DNA of 64,000 bases from Talaromyces rugulosus (lineage: Eukaryota > Ascomycota > Eurotiomycetes > Eurotiales > Trichocomaceae), in contig NC_049564.1 in the NCBI RefSeq assembly GCF_013368755.1, positions 2,612,001 to 2,676,000 of the forward strand. The letters are read 5' to 3'. Below are positions 1 through 11,830 of this stretch, piece by piece. Position numbers and translations under genes: made by a program. The notes under the pieces are model-generated. The model was given only the letters and a program-made list of their open reading frames with translations, searched no databases and was not told where the DNA came from. Within the stretch, counting starts at the first letter, position 1. Every line of letters begins with the position of its first letter.

Positions 1-408
1 AGCAGTCTCTAGAGCAGCAGAATTATTCAAAGGCCATTATCATAGGGCCGATGCATATAGCACCCATTATCTGAGAATAATCCAGCATAGAGCAGCAGGA
101 CTTTCTTCTTCCATCTTCTTTGATATAGAGCTGGTGTATAGAGCTCACCGCTATCTTATCTTATCTCTTATCAGGAAACTCCGATGGCGGCGGTGAAGCT
201 TGACGCGGATCTCTCCACTGCAAATTGTCACAAGGCGCCGTGAAAAACACCTCATACTACTTCCTCGTCCCCTCTTCGTTTCTTTTCTTGTGCGCGCGAT
301 TTATTCATTCGTATTTTTCATATCTCGTGCACGTCTTAATGTCCTCTTGTCGGCCTGCTCAACTCCCATCATTTGCGTAATTGTTCTTCCCGCCTCGAAC
401 AATGAGTC
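1..408 (+). promoter_or_regulatory. 5' flank and leader of arg2
   Basis: No gene is recognised here. Pyrimidine-rich stretches around 235-300 look like a fungal promoter or 5' UTR. At 403-409 there is a perfect TGAGTCA, the GCN4/CpcA general-control site, overlapping the first base of the proposed arg2 start codon. An out-of-frame ATG at 402 lies 7 nt upstream of the chosen start at 409 and would end soon after the first splice junction. Confidence 0.5.
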
Positions 409-2695
409 ATGAGCTCCCACTCTCACAAATTCGCGATTCTCAAGGTACTCTTCCTGCATATTGGACCATGGGTATTTACTGATTAACGATATCCTTTAGA
501 CGCATGAATGGACCACCTGCCAAACCGCCCAAGCACGATGGAACAGCGTCTACCCCGCCCGACGATACCACACCTCTTTGCGACAAGCAAGCGAGAATTC
601 CGGAGGAAACGATAGGGACTCTGTCCAAGGTGGCCGCCAGCGAGCACGTGAGAAACTGGCCGACAAGGTAATCTATCAATAAACAAAAGCGGCCTTTCCT
701 AGATGGACACTAATTGGTTGGCCTGCTGTTCAGGAATTCTTTCTCAGTCTGCTGAGTTCGGCTGCTACAAAGCGCGAGGCAAAATCATATCTGTCCAGGT
801 TCCCTTCAGAGTCAAATAAAAAGCCCTCGGCTTTGCAACAAAAAGAAAATGCCGACAACGACGCTACGGAAACAGAAAAACCGGGTGTCAATTTGGGGAC
901 TTTTTATGGAGTCACTAGATCGGTTCAGGATACACCCGTCTTCCGGCAGATAGACACACCGGAGCGAGAGCGGGGGGCTTCTTTTGATGAGACTCTACAT
1001 GTTTCTCTGGTCAAGTTGACTACTCCGCAGTCGCTGGACGACGAGACAATCGACGGGGTCGCCCTTACTCTGACGCAGCTCATGCGTCTAGGCATGGCGT
1101 CATGCGTGGTTATCGATCCCGGCCCAATTGAAGACGAGACGTCTTGGAAAAAGGTTACTGTTGAGCAGGCTGATCGTCTGTCGGCAGCGATTGATTCGTG
1201 TGATGGCGGTAAATCGTGGCGGCTCGATTCGGCGTTAATAATAAAGGACAGTGATTCGACATTACCAAAAGTCATCTCTCGGAAAGCACTGCTGAAGCCT
1301 CTGCGAAAGAATAATACCGTCATCATCACACCATTTGTATATTCCGAGTCCACATGCAAAACTTCGCTAGCACCAGCCAACAATGTTATTCTGGCGTTGA
1401 CCAGGGAATTGGCAGGGTTAGAGAGAGACCACAACCCGGACGAGGATCCCATTGTTACTGCGCAAAAGTTCAAAGAACTCCAGAAGGAAGTTACAGTGGA
1501 CAGATTGATCGTACTTGATCCGCTAGGAGGAATTCCTGCGTTTAATCGACATCAGGCAGCGCATATCTTTATCAACATGGAGCAGGAATTCGAGGATATC
1601 AAAGACGAGCTCACAACCACGATAGAGTTGAGCAATGGCCTGACAAGTTCTAGAACTGGGCCTTCTATAGAATCAGCGATTGCCAACAGCAATCCGATTT
1701 CAAAGCTGTTGTCGTCAGAGCTCGGCCGATTGCCCACGCAACAACACGGAGAACAATTTGCAAGTGGACCAATGGCCCGCCCGGTGAAAGGGCACCTGGA
1801 AAATCTACAGTTATTGAAGGACAGCCTGCAACTGCTTCCCCCTTCAACATCGGGAATTATTGCAACACCAACCGATGTTGCCGCCTCGGCACGTTCACCG
1901 CTACAGGAGACTCTTTCCGTATCAAGAGTAGGAACACGACGACAGAGGAATCCATTGATCCACAATCTGCTTACCGACAAACCCTTGCACTCATCATCCC
2001 TCCCTTCCAGTCGACTTGGATCAAATAAGATATCCGACGGCCAGACCATCCCCGCGGTTGTACAGTCTACATTTGTTAAGCGGGGAATGCCATTAACTAT
2101 CCTCCCGGATCCTCGCGTTGCTCCCTGGACACCAGATAACAACGGCGCACCGCGAATAACTCTCAACGACCCTCGTATTGATCTTCCACGCCTAGTTCAT
2201 CTTATCGAGGACTCTTTCAACCGCAAAGTCGACGTGCAGGACTACCTGAACCGCATAAACGACAGAATCGCCGGCCTCATCATAGCCGGCGAATACGAAG
2301 GCGGAGCAATCCTGACCTGGGAGACACCACCAGATATTCCAGACTCGGAACGCAACCGCCCCGAGAACGTCTCTCGTCTTGTACCTTATCTCGACAAGTT
2401 TGCCGTGTTGAAACGGAGTCAGGGAGCCGGTGGTGTGGCTGACATTGTGTTCAATGCTATGGTTCGCTCGTGTCTACCGCAAGGTGTGTGCTGGCGCAGC
2501 AGAATGGACAACCCGGTGAATAAATGGTACTTTGAGCGTTCCAGAGGGACATGGAAACTGCCTGGAAGCAATTGGGCCATGTTTTGGACGACACCAGGTG
2601 TGCCGGAGGAGGATCAGGTGAAGTTTAGGGATTATGAGTCGGTTTGCCGGAACATCCAGCCGAGCTGGGCGGATAAGAAGAGTGTTGTCGACTAA
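409..2695 (+). CDS. arg2: N-acetylglutamate synthase, mitochondrial (amino-acid N-acetyltransferase)
   Basis: Makes N-acetylglutamate from glutamate and acetyl-CoA, the first step of arginine biosynthesis in mitochondria. Exons are 409-444, 500-667 and 734-2695, giving 721 aa, about the usual length for fungal ARG2. The start at 409 was chosen because it alone is in phase with exon 2. The N-terminus is rich in Arg, Ser and Thr with few acids, as in a transit peptide. Exon 3 opens with [20 protein letters not shown], typical of this family. The middle is amino-acid-kinase-like. The C-terminal NAT domain carries [21 protein letters not shown] and the [13 protein letters not shown] and NWAMFWTT blocks. 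A GCN4/CpcA-like site overlaps the start codon, which fits amino-acid general control, though binding is inferred. Confidence 0.95.
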
Positions 2696-4400
2696 TTACT
2701 ACGTATATATAGTAGATATCGTTGCACATTTGACATTGTTTATAGACATTTACACATATTGCTCTACATAGGCAGTATATACTACGTAGTACTAATAGAT
2801 GTGGCGGATAACAAGTCCGGCTGGCAGTGGACCAAACAGAGTTTACGCTATCCTTGATCTTTAATTATCCTTTAGAATCGATATTCAGGAAAAGATACGA
2901 ATACAAATCGACGACTTTTAGCTTTCCTAATATCCAATAATATTAATGTAGGAATTACGTGCAGACTACATAGAAATACAGAAGTACATAAGCTCGACTC
3001 TAGAGTTTGAAGTAGAGCGCGGTACCTTCTTTCCACCAGATCATACCGATCAAACAGGTCATACAGACAGGGCAAGAGCATTTAAGCGAGTTCGGGGATT
3101 CGGCTTGCGCGGTGATCTGGAGAAGCGGTAGGGGGGCCTTCCGTCTTCTTCTGTTCTTCACAGCGAAGACCTGTTCACTACCACAACATCAAAGGTCCCT
3201 TGGGCAGTCAATCTTTGATATACCGACTTCATCATATATTTCTTACATGCTCTCTTTTTTATGTGCCCTAGGGGCAACCGATTGACGAAATCCGATGACA
3301 TCGTCTGCGTGCCCTTCGCCCGCGCTATCAGCACTATCGACTGAAGACGATGCAGGAGTTTCTCAGAGGGGGTCATCTATAAGCAGCACGGGTAGGCTTC
3401 ATTATATATAAGTATGGAAATATTCCCATAGTGTTTTGATATGCTAGAGGCGTTATTTACAGCATCGGTGGCACGTCGTCAATGTCACCACCAGTAACAG
3501 GAGCACCAGCAGCAGCAACAACAGAGCAACAGCAACAGAGCAACAACAACGTCTAGCCCTTTACACACGTTGATGTAGGCTGCTCCCCAGCTGCGATTCT
3601 TACCAGCTGATGACAGATCCTTGTCGGGCACATTCCATATTCCCACCGAGTACAAATTTGTTGTGACTCGTGCCACTGGCCCAAATAACCTTGGCTTCAA
3701 CACCGCCTGCAAGGGTAACGACCTGGACAAGGAATACTAGGATTGTATTTGTTCATTACTCTAACAGGCTCTGTGTATGGTTACTTATTCATTTCTTCCA
3801 ATGTAAAAGATCACTGGTTTACAAAACCAGCTAGGAGCACCACGATCATCACCATCACCAACAGAAACGTCAACAGCAACAGCAACAGCAACTACACCAA
3901 AATACGTTGCTAGTTTATCTCCTTATTTATCGGTGTCCTCGGGAAACCACTATAATCATCGATTTTTAGGCTCCCCACCGTTGTTAGAGAATTCTGGACA
4001 AAGTTCACCTTTACTTCCTTTCTTGTTTTCTTTTTGGAAGTTTACTCTTGTTTGTATACAAGCATTTGTATCCATTCATTATGATTTAATCTTGTTACGA
4101 ACATAATAATCTATGACAAGAATATCCGCAACCCCCAAGTTTTCGGTAAAAGCCTCCGGGCTTCTTCTTTCCGAGCAACAGCCACAACTCCTTACACAAT
4201 GCATTAATGCCCCAGGCATTCTAGATGAACCCCTATCTCTGTAACAACAACCACAGTTATATGCACAGCAGCCACCATTAGCCTTGCACGCGGCCTGGGC
4301 TTTCCCCCGTTGGAATTCAAGGTATCCGTTGGACATAATACAAACTCGTATCCGATGTGCAGCCATCAAGTCATCATTTAGAATCCATAGTTTTGTACAG
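2696..4400. other. 1.7 kb intergenic region with CAA/CAG-rich tracts
   Basis: No complete gene is supported. The first part is AT-rich arg2 downstream sequence. CAA/CAG triplet tracts lie at about 3506-3551 and 3871-3892. A short coding-looking stretch at 3569-3740 is listed separately. The end of the region is the 3' side of the dehydrogenase on the minus strand. Confidence 0.5.
3569..3740 (+). pseudogene. Possible orphan exon or gene remnant
   Basis: After a TAG at 3566-3568 that could be a splice acceptor, an open frame of 56 codons runs to a TAG at 3738-3740. Its translation looks protein-like, with segments such as GTFHIPTEYKFVVTRATG and FNTACKGNDLDKEY. I find no convincing upstream exon: the nearest ATG at 3482 opens a Q/N-rich frame that stops at 3556. 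I do not recognise the family. It may be the last exon of a small gene, a decayed gene or chance. Confidence 0.2.
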
Positions 4401-5396
4401 TTAATTCTCAAACTCAAGCCCGCCCTCCTTTCTCACTGCTCCATACATCCCAGCCACATCCCCTCTCTCTCCGAAATACTCCTTTACATCCTTGAGATAC
4501 TTATCCACAACTTCCAACGATCGCATCCGCAGCCCATTATCCTTGGCAAGACTCATAATATGCCTCGCATCTTTCCGCGCCAAATCAACCTGGAAGAGCG
4601 GATACTCGCGCTTCCAGTAATCTCCCGTCTGCATACGATCAATATACTTGGGTAAGGCCCCCGGAAACATGAGTTCCATCCACTGCTTCAAGGGTCCCGA
4701 GCCGAGTCCGGATTTTTCGGCAAATGTCATTCCTTCGCCGAGCTGTTCGACGAAACTGAGAATGAAGCTGTTTCCGAGGAGTTTCATGACGGATGCTTTG
4801 CCGATGTCGTTACTCTCACTATCGGCGTTTTCGGTTAGGTCGATGTTGGCGCGTGCCACGACGCCGACGGTGTAGGGTAGGACCTTTTCAATTTCTGGTC
4901 GTGGTCCGGACAATACGCAGATTAATTGGCCTGCGTCAGCCATAGCTGGGGCGCCAAAGACAGGACATGCGACGAATGAGGCGCCACGGGAGCGGATCTG
5001 TGAGTCGATTTTGCGTGTTGTGTCTGGGTGGATGGTTGAGCAGTCGACGAAGAGCTTGCCCTCGACGTCGTCGGTCTCGAGAGCAGAGGAGATGATGCTC
5101 TCCACGGCTGGGTCATCGCCGACGCAGATAAAGATAATGTCTGCTGGTTTGACGGCGTCGGGGATGGACGACACAACAGTGGCTTTTGAGAGACCACCTA
5201 GGGACTCGGAGAATGAGGCGGCGCGTGAAGCGGTACGGTTGTATACGATTAGTGGTGATGAGAGGTTACCTTTTTCGACGATGTTTTTACACATTCCCTA
5301 AGGTACATGTAAGTAGCCTAGAAGTTGCATCAATTGATGTTAGAAAGTACTTACCCTACCCATATTTCCCAATCCGATCCATGCTAATTGAGCCAT
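4401..5396 (-). CDS. NAD(P)-binding beta-hydroxyacid dehydrogenase (6PGDH/HIBADH-like)
   Basis: Member of the 3-hydroxyisobutyrate/6-phosphogluconate dehydrogenase superfamily, which oxidises beta-hydroxyacids or reduces the matching semialdehydes with NAD(P). Two exons, 5396-5355 and 5297-4401, encode 312 aa. The 14-codon first exon carries the Rossmann motif GLGNMG (residues 8-13). Other family marks are the DCSTIHPDTT substrate-binding block and the KLLGNS segment with the catalytic-type lysine. The C-terminal all-alpha domain is complete. The length matches family members. The exact substrate cannot be read from sequence; 3-hydroxyisobutyrate and glyoxylate/succinic-semialdehyde-type activity are both possible. 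Confidence 0.88.
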
Positions 5397-5788
5397 GTCT
5401 GTGTAAATTAGTATTATTAGAGAAATAGGCTCGAGATAAGTGATAAAAGTCTGGTAATGCAAGGTATTTTAATGGGCCAAGCGGATAGTTCAGCTTAAAA
5501 AGTGCAACTAAACAGGATGTAGATGTTCATGTATTTCCCCTCATCCGTGAGGGGCTACCACGTCGATGACGATGTATATCGGGCTTGGGTATATCCCCGC
5601 TCGGCCCGCAGCAACCGATTGATATAGTTGGCACAATACCAAAAGTATTGTCCGAAACCATTGAGCGGTGCATTACGTGGGTCGAAAAATTATCGATTAA
5701 TCTACCTGTTGATTTTCCAACCCTTCGATGGCTGGACACAACATCCCAAAACACAATCGAGTAAAGTCTGCGTCACTAAGTTCCGCTT
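5397..5788. other. Intergenic region between dehydrogenase and CIA30-family gene
   Basis: Holds the promoter of the minus-strand dehydrogenase and the 3' flank of the next gene. I see no convincing gene or repeat. Confidence 0.4.
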
Positions 5789-6612
5789 TCACTGGCCCTT
5801 CCCAGGAGGCCTTGTTGCCATGGACGGGTCGGTATGCTTGGGAAGCTCTTTTTCATCCTGCTCTTCTGTTGACTCCTCCTTGAATACGGCGACGCTCTTG
5901 ATCTCGAGCTCGTACTCGCCTGCTTGGAAGCCGAAAAAACTAGCGTACAATGAATCAGGGCGACTGTTCTTGGTTACTTGGGAGAGGATGCTGACAAAAA
6001 CGTACCTCCTCATCATAAAACTGATTCTCTGAATCTTCCCGACATCCAATCCCCGCTCAAAATCTTCCAACGGTTTCCCCCTGTACGTTGGCTCAAAGTC
6101 ATTCCACCGAATAACCACAGTGTCCCCCTCGCTGCCTCCCGAAGCAGGTAGCAGAAATTCGTATTCCCAGTTGACAGAACTCCGTTCCAATCCATTGGGT
6201 CTTTTGGGTAGCATGTCGTCTTTGAGTATCAAGCTGTAGCGTTTCCCATCGGAATTCCCGAGACTGAGTTCAATGCCGTCGAATTGAGTAAAATCACGCT
6301 CTTCAGTGGAAATAGTCCGTTGAGAGGCAAAGCCGGCGCCTCCGAGAGTTTTCACATCGAGATATCCACTAAATAACGCCGAAAAGGTGCTGTTGAGAGG
6401 ATTCAGAAAGGAAGTCGACATGCCGCCGCGGACAGTGTCATTGATAGATTCCCAATCAGATTCGAGCCATTCTCTTTGTGAGATATAAAGGTAAACATTG
6501 CAGATCGTTCTGGCCGTGAGAGGGTAAGATAATCCTACCTGTCTCCGCCAAAGATATATGTTCGAGAAGTAGTCACCATCTTCTGTTTCAAAAAGGACTC
6601 GGCGCTCGCCAT
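5789..6612 (-). CDS. CIA30-family protein (complex I intermediate-associated protein 30-like)
   Basis: CIA30 proteins assist assembly of mitochondrial complex I, but many fungal paralogues with only this beta-sandwich domain have unknown roles. Two exons, 6612-6539 and 6473-5789, give 252 aa; the intron splits an Arg codon and restores FGGDREWLESDWESINDT. Family marks are W..INDTVRGGMS near the N-terminus, a GGAGFASQR turn, the VVIRWNDFEPTYRGKPL segment and a C-terminal FGFQAGEYELEI strand. No clear mitochondrial transit peptide is visible, so it may be a cytosolic relative rather than the true assembly factor. The Lys/Glu-rich C-terminal tail is not part of the domain. Confidence 0.82.
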
Positions 6613-7164
6613 GTCGGTAGGTGAGAAGTATTTTCGAGCCCAACACTACGAGGAACACTGGTTGCTAAAATCAATCTAGCAGCATTGACTCGGTGTTGAA
6701 TGTCGTCTGCAAGTGAACTTTGAAGAGGATTGACGTTACAAGCGGATAGGTGTTCACTAACATTGTGGATCCGTGAATTGGCATCTTGGCGGTAAGGTAG
6801 ATTCCAAGTATTTCTGGGGAGACAGCCAAGAATTGGATAGGCTCATGTGCTTGGAAAGATAATAAAGAGAGAGGCACAGAAAGTGCCAAGAGATGAGGCT
6901 GACTGTCGAGCCCCAAAAGGGAAAAGAGCAAAAAAGCGTCAAAGTTGCCTGACACGGCAACTGCGAGCGAGCCAGCCCGCCAATCAGCAGCCGCGGTGCT
7001 CGGCTTTCTCGCGTTTTCATTGGCTGGGTACAGCACACCTGGCCAATGAGGACACAGAATTGTCGTTATGGCCCCACTTCCTGCTGTCTCTCTCACGAGC
7101 CTGCAGAGTCCAGACTCGGACCTTTCTGTTTCTCTCTGCGTGACCTGGCTGTGGCGAAGCAGAC
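6613..7164. promoter_or_regulatory. Divergent promoter between CIA30-family gene and zinc-finger/Q-rich gene
   Basis: A 552-bp head-to-head spacer. Open frames here on the minus strand have no family features and are rejected. CCAAT-type motifs (ATTGG/CCAAT) occur near 6975-7045. Confidence 0.4.
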
Positions 7165-10100
7165 ATGGACGCTGGTGGTTATAACTATCATGGCGCGCAC
7201 CAGCTTTCCTCAGTTCCCTCGCCATTTCCGCTGCGCCAGGGACTATACAGCAATATGCAGAACATGGTATCTTTAACGGCGCGGACGACTGGTCTTTGCT
7301 GCCACTGCGGCCGAGGTGCGTCTTTCCCGGTTTCTATTCTGTACGTAGTAGCTTTACTAACTTGGGACTGTTCTATATGGAACTTGTTCAGGCCTACCTT
7401 ATGACAAATACCATTTCTGGTGTCTATTCTGCGACCTCCATTTCTGTGCCGACTGCCCAGGCTCACACCCATCGACTCACCAGCCCTACTACAAATGGCT
7501 CATCGACCGTGCCACTCCGAGGGGTGCGCTCCCAACACAGAAAGCCTGCATGAAGTGCAAGAGATTGTCCCACTGCAGTCTTGGGTGTGACGATTGCGAG
7601 CTCAACTTTTGCGTTGATTGCGCAGCAAGCAGCCGTGATTCATTGGCTAATCATGGACATGGCAAGATGGCGACTATCAGGGCCCCGGATGACTTTGGTC
7701 TTAGTTCTTACAACCTGGGCTGTGATAGTTGTCAAGCTGGTGCTACTCTTTCACATTGTGGACGCTGCGGTAATGGTATGTACCGTTTGCCTTACCCTCC
7801 TGATCGGCATTTGTATTGATGGCATTTTCAAATAGGAATCAAGAAACGGGACAGTTTCTGGGCATGCGTTACGTGTGTCAAAGATTACAACGGCCAGATT
7901 CGCTTTTGTGAAGAATGCCAAAACCCCGGACGACAGGACCACGATCCAACACATAAATTTGCCTCATTCCAGTATCGAGTTGATATGAACATGGATCCCA
8001 AATACAATATTGTCCGCTGTTTAGACTGCAAGCAAACGTAAGCACCAACCTACATTTTCGAAAGACTTCTTTAATGTGACGTTCTTGAGACAGTGTATCG
8101 TTCAATGGCCAGTCTTTGGCGCGCCACTCGCATACCAGATTTCAAATCACTATGGGAGAGGCAGAGAAAGACCGAAGGGTGTATCACAGCTATCGCACCT
8201 GCGCACGCAAACCAGTCCGAGATATGGCTACCGTGTCTGCCGAAGCACATAATTTGCTGTGTCAATGCTGCAATCAAAGCAAGTGTACTGAAGCCAGCAA
8301 CGCTCATGCCGTGAACTAACATCTGATATTATTTAGGGTTCTCTTTGAATTCCAATGTCTTTCTTTGTCCATCTTGTACTCTCATGACCTGTGAGACCTG
8401 TGCCGAAGCTGGCGGTGCCCGGTCACACCCTCACATCATGATTCCAGTGTCCCTGAACCGGGCCAGGCCGCCTGATGATCTATGGAAACAGTTGGCGACG
8501 CCGAGCCTTTACGCAAGAGCGTGTGATAAATGTGACAAACCTATAGCGCCACATACCGACTGTTACATCCAATGCAACCACTGCACCCTGTGGAATATCT
8601 GTCTCGATTGTACCAAGAAACGCAACATTCCCGTGCGGCACACGTGTTCTGACGCTGTTGAAATGACCCTGTTTGACCCAGTTGATAGAGGAAGCAACTG
8701 GTTAGCAATGCAAGTTTCAATGGCCCAAAGAGCAATGACAGGTCAACAGCAGCCTCTCATGCTGTTACCAGGGCAGGTCGGATATAATATGCCTACTGGG
8801 CAACCATTGTCATCACCACCAGGAGCGGGCTTCAGTGCACCTTCACCTCAGCCGGTGATGGTACAGCGGCAGCAGTCAACAATTAAGCGGAAACCAGCGT
8901 CAACTAGGACATCGTCATCTTCATCTATATCTCCCATTCAGCCAGTCCCTGTGCATCCGCCACCAGCCCAGGGAATAAACACCCCAACCCCAGCCACGTC
9001 TCCACCAATGGGGCAAATTATAATACAACAATCAACCGAAATGACGGCGCCCTATGGATTTGCACCTATCGAACTACCCGTGCAACAAAATGTTCTTTCA
9101 CCAATACAACCCAGTATACAACCCTTCGCACCACCTTCGGACATCAAGAGAAAGGCATTGTCGCCCAAAATTGAAAATGCCTCTCGAGTTGTGTACGACA
9201 AGACAAGCAGCGCTTCGAGGGCAGTGTATGATAGGGCATCTTCCATGGCCAAGGACATTGATACAGACGCCGTCAAAAAAATGGGCAAAGGGATTCTTAA
9301 AGGCACGGCCAAAGTCGCTGGTGCAGTCGGCGTCGCGGTCCTACGCAATGAAGTACAGCAGGCCACGGGTGTTCAAGTACCAGCTGGTCGACTGAACAAC
9401 AGGCCAAATCAGCAACAGGCTCTGGCGATGAACTCTCAAATGCAGCAGCAGATGCAGACTATCAACAAGCTCAATGCGCAGTTACAGCTAGCACAGAAGA
9501 TTGCGCAACTGCAACAAGCTCAAAATGCAGCGGCGGCAGCTCAGTCAGGCGGAGCCAATATTCCTTCTTCCAACACTCCGCTACAGATTCAAATGAATAC
9601 TAGCAACGCAGCATCACCGGTTCCTGTGAGCCAAAATACTGTACCAGTGCAAAACACATTGGTATCAACGCCTCCAAGCCAAGGGGCGGTACCTGTACAA
9701 GTACCAGGAACAGTAACTTCGCTGCCTTCTAGTCAACCAACGATTCCCTTGGAAGATACAATGGCACCGATCCCAGCATGCGAACTAGCCTCTCTCTCAC
9801 AAACCGAAAACAGCCTCGCGCCAATCCCGCCAAGTGAGCAACCTCTTGCAGATTTCCCATTGAATTCCAATGTGGGTTACTTGCAGCCAGCGGCCACTCA
9901 GCCCAATGTTCACCTACCAACGGCCCCGGAGAACACGACTACTGTAAATAACAATATCGAAATGAATGTACAGACAGAGACTTCAAGTCAGCCACTGCAT
10001 GATTCTGTGGAAGTGCCGCACACAGATTCCCCAGAGGTGCATAATAATTATGAAAATGAAATGAACGAGGGACAGGTCAATGATACAAGTCAAAGTGGTC

Positions 10101-11620
10101 ATCAGGATAGCAGTTATGCTACTCAAGATACCCAAGCCAGTAGTCATCCACCCTCTCCCAATCATCCAGGTTCCCAATTTCAGTCTACTCAGTCCGAACA
10201 GAGCACTGTGGTAGACAACCATACCAACTCGCAACAGCACAGTCATGAGATCAATACCAATCAGCAAACATACCCAGGAGACTCGTCACAGTTTCACAAC
10301 CAATCCACCTTCACTCAACACATCGATTCAAATGTTTATCCCTCGTCATCACCTCCACCAGCTCCAACCTCCATTCCACAGAGCGCTCATTCATCCCCTC
10401 CTCCGGCCAACGTTCCACAGAATGCACACCCATCTCCTTCAACCCATCAACCGTCTATCGAAGTTAATCTATCAGCTAATAGCACCGAGTCGGATACTTA
10501 TTACCAAGGACACCCTCTAAATTTCCTGAACGGCGATCCACAGGGACAGACAAGCCCCGGCTTCTCGGCCAATTCCAGCACTGCACATGCGACGCCGCAG
10601 ACCTCGTTTTCTCAAATGTCTATTCCGCCCAGCTCTCCCCCATCGCCTCTATCGCCAGCTTCAGCAATTCCTCCCCATTCACCTCTGCCCGCACCTTCAT
10701 CCATATCTCCCTCCTCACCTCTACCGCCGGCTCAAGCGATTCCTGCCCCAGGAGCCAATGTTCCGCCGCAAATCACAATTCAAATGCCATCCGGAAACCC
10801 ACCAGATGCTGCGGCTGTAGCTCAGCAGCAACAGCAACAGCAACAGTTACAAATGGCTAATAACCAACTCAATCAACAAAACCAGCAGCTCCAACAACTT
10901 CAACAGCAAATTAACATGATGAACATGCAGCAGCAACAACAACAACAAAATAACCCACAGTCTGCATCTCAACAACTTCAACAGCAAATCAACATGATGA
11001 ACATGCAGCAGCAGCAACAGCAACAGCAGCAACAACAAAATAACCCACAGTCTGCAGCTCAACAAACAATCGATAATTTGCAAATCGAGCTACTCTCCAA
11101 TCAACTCCAGCAACAAGAGCAGCAGCAACAACAACAAAGAATTGACACGGGTCTTTCCATTATCAGTTCGTTGACAAATGTATTCGGAAACAACGGTAAT
11201 AATAACAATAACAACAACTCATTCCTGCCGAATCTCTACGGCAACAATAACCAGCTCGCCGGTATGGAGATGGCCAACATGCAAAACGAAATCAACGCTC
11301 AGATGGCTGCAATCAACAATATCAATCAAACAAACGACTTTCTCGCAATGCAGCAGTTGAACAACATGGTGGCTAATGACCAAACAAATTTGGAGATTCA
11401 GCAGTTAAACGATCAATTAGCATCACTCAATACGTCGACGGCGGACATGAACAACATGAATAACCAGATTTTCGCTTCTGATTCATTCACGGAGAATGTA
11501 GATGTGAATGTAAATATGAATATGAATATTTCGGATTCTTTTGGAGGCGGTATGACGGGGATGGATTTTAGTGAATCCGTTGTGGTGGTTAATCAGGATG
11601 ATACTACTTTTGAGTTTTAG
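7165..11620 (+). CDS. Large multi-zinc-finger (ZZ/B-box-like) protein with Q/N-rich prion-like tail
   Basis: Five exons: 7165-7315, 7392-7775, 7836-8037, 8094-8278 and 8337-11620, 1401 aa. The N-terminal ~430 residues hold about five serial Cys/His modules, for example CCHCGRG...FWCLFCDLHFCADC, ACMKCKRL...CDDCELNFCVDC, RCLDCKQT, CQCCNQ...CPSCTLMTCETC and CDKCDKPI...CNHCTLWNICLDC, resembling ZZ-type or B-box zinc fingers. A short helical A/K/V-rich segment follows, then a long P/S/Q-rich low-complexity region. The tail contains Q-runs, two tandem copies of a QQLQQQINMMNMQ-type unit and an N-rich run, as in prion-like domains. The last intron uses a GC donor. Function is not known; a scaffold or ubiquitin/autophagy adaptor is possible but is inference. 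Confidence 0.8.
8279..8336 (+). other. GC-AG intron in the zinc-finger/Q-rich gene
   Basis: A 58-nt intron starting GCAAGT and ending TTTAG. Only this donor keeps the frame from CQCCNQ into FSLNSNVFLCPSC; the GT two bases downstream does not. A CTAAC branch-point-like element lies about 20 nt before the acceptor. Confidence 0.65.
10892..11060 (+). repeat. Tandem coding duplication in Q-rich region
   Basis: Two adjacent copies of a ~78-87 bp unit starting CAACAACTTCAACAG, the second at 10970, longer by three CAG/CAA-type codons. Each encodes QQLQQQINMMNM, a Q-run and NNPQSA. This is a replication-slippage or unequal-crossover product within the Q-rich tail. Confidence 0.85.
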
Positions 11621-11830
11621 GATATATATGACTGGACTGTTTATTTTGGTGCCCGTTTGGTTTGATCAGTTCTGTGCAATTTTCCCCAGAGTCATTTCAA
11701 AACCAATATTAACTATGTATTTCCATATCGAAACTCATCAATGTATGACCCGGATAACCGGATTTCTAAGTATATCCAAAAAAAAAAAAAAAAAAGGACG
11801 AATGTACAGCAGAAGCGAGAGAGGAAAAAA
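11621..11830. other. Convergent 3' ends, with 18-nt A tract
   Basis: Short convergent spacer between the zinc-finger gene and ATG22. It contains an A18 homopolymer at 11778-11795. Confidence 0.6.

Noticed and set aside
6671..7225. 184-codon minus-strand frame
   Set aside because: No family features, and it overlaps the start of the zinc-finger gene; the region is a divergent promoter.
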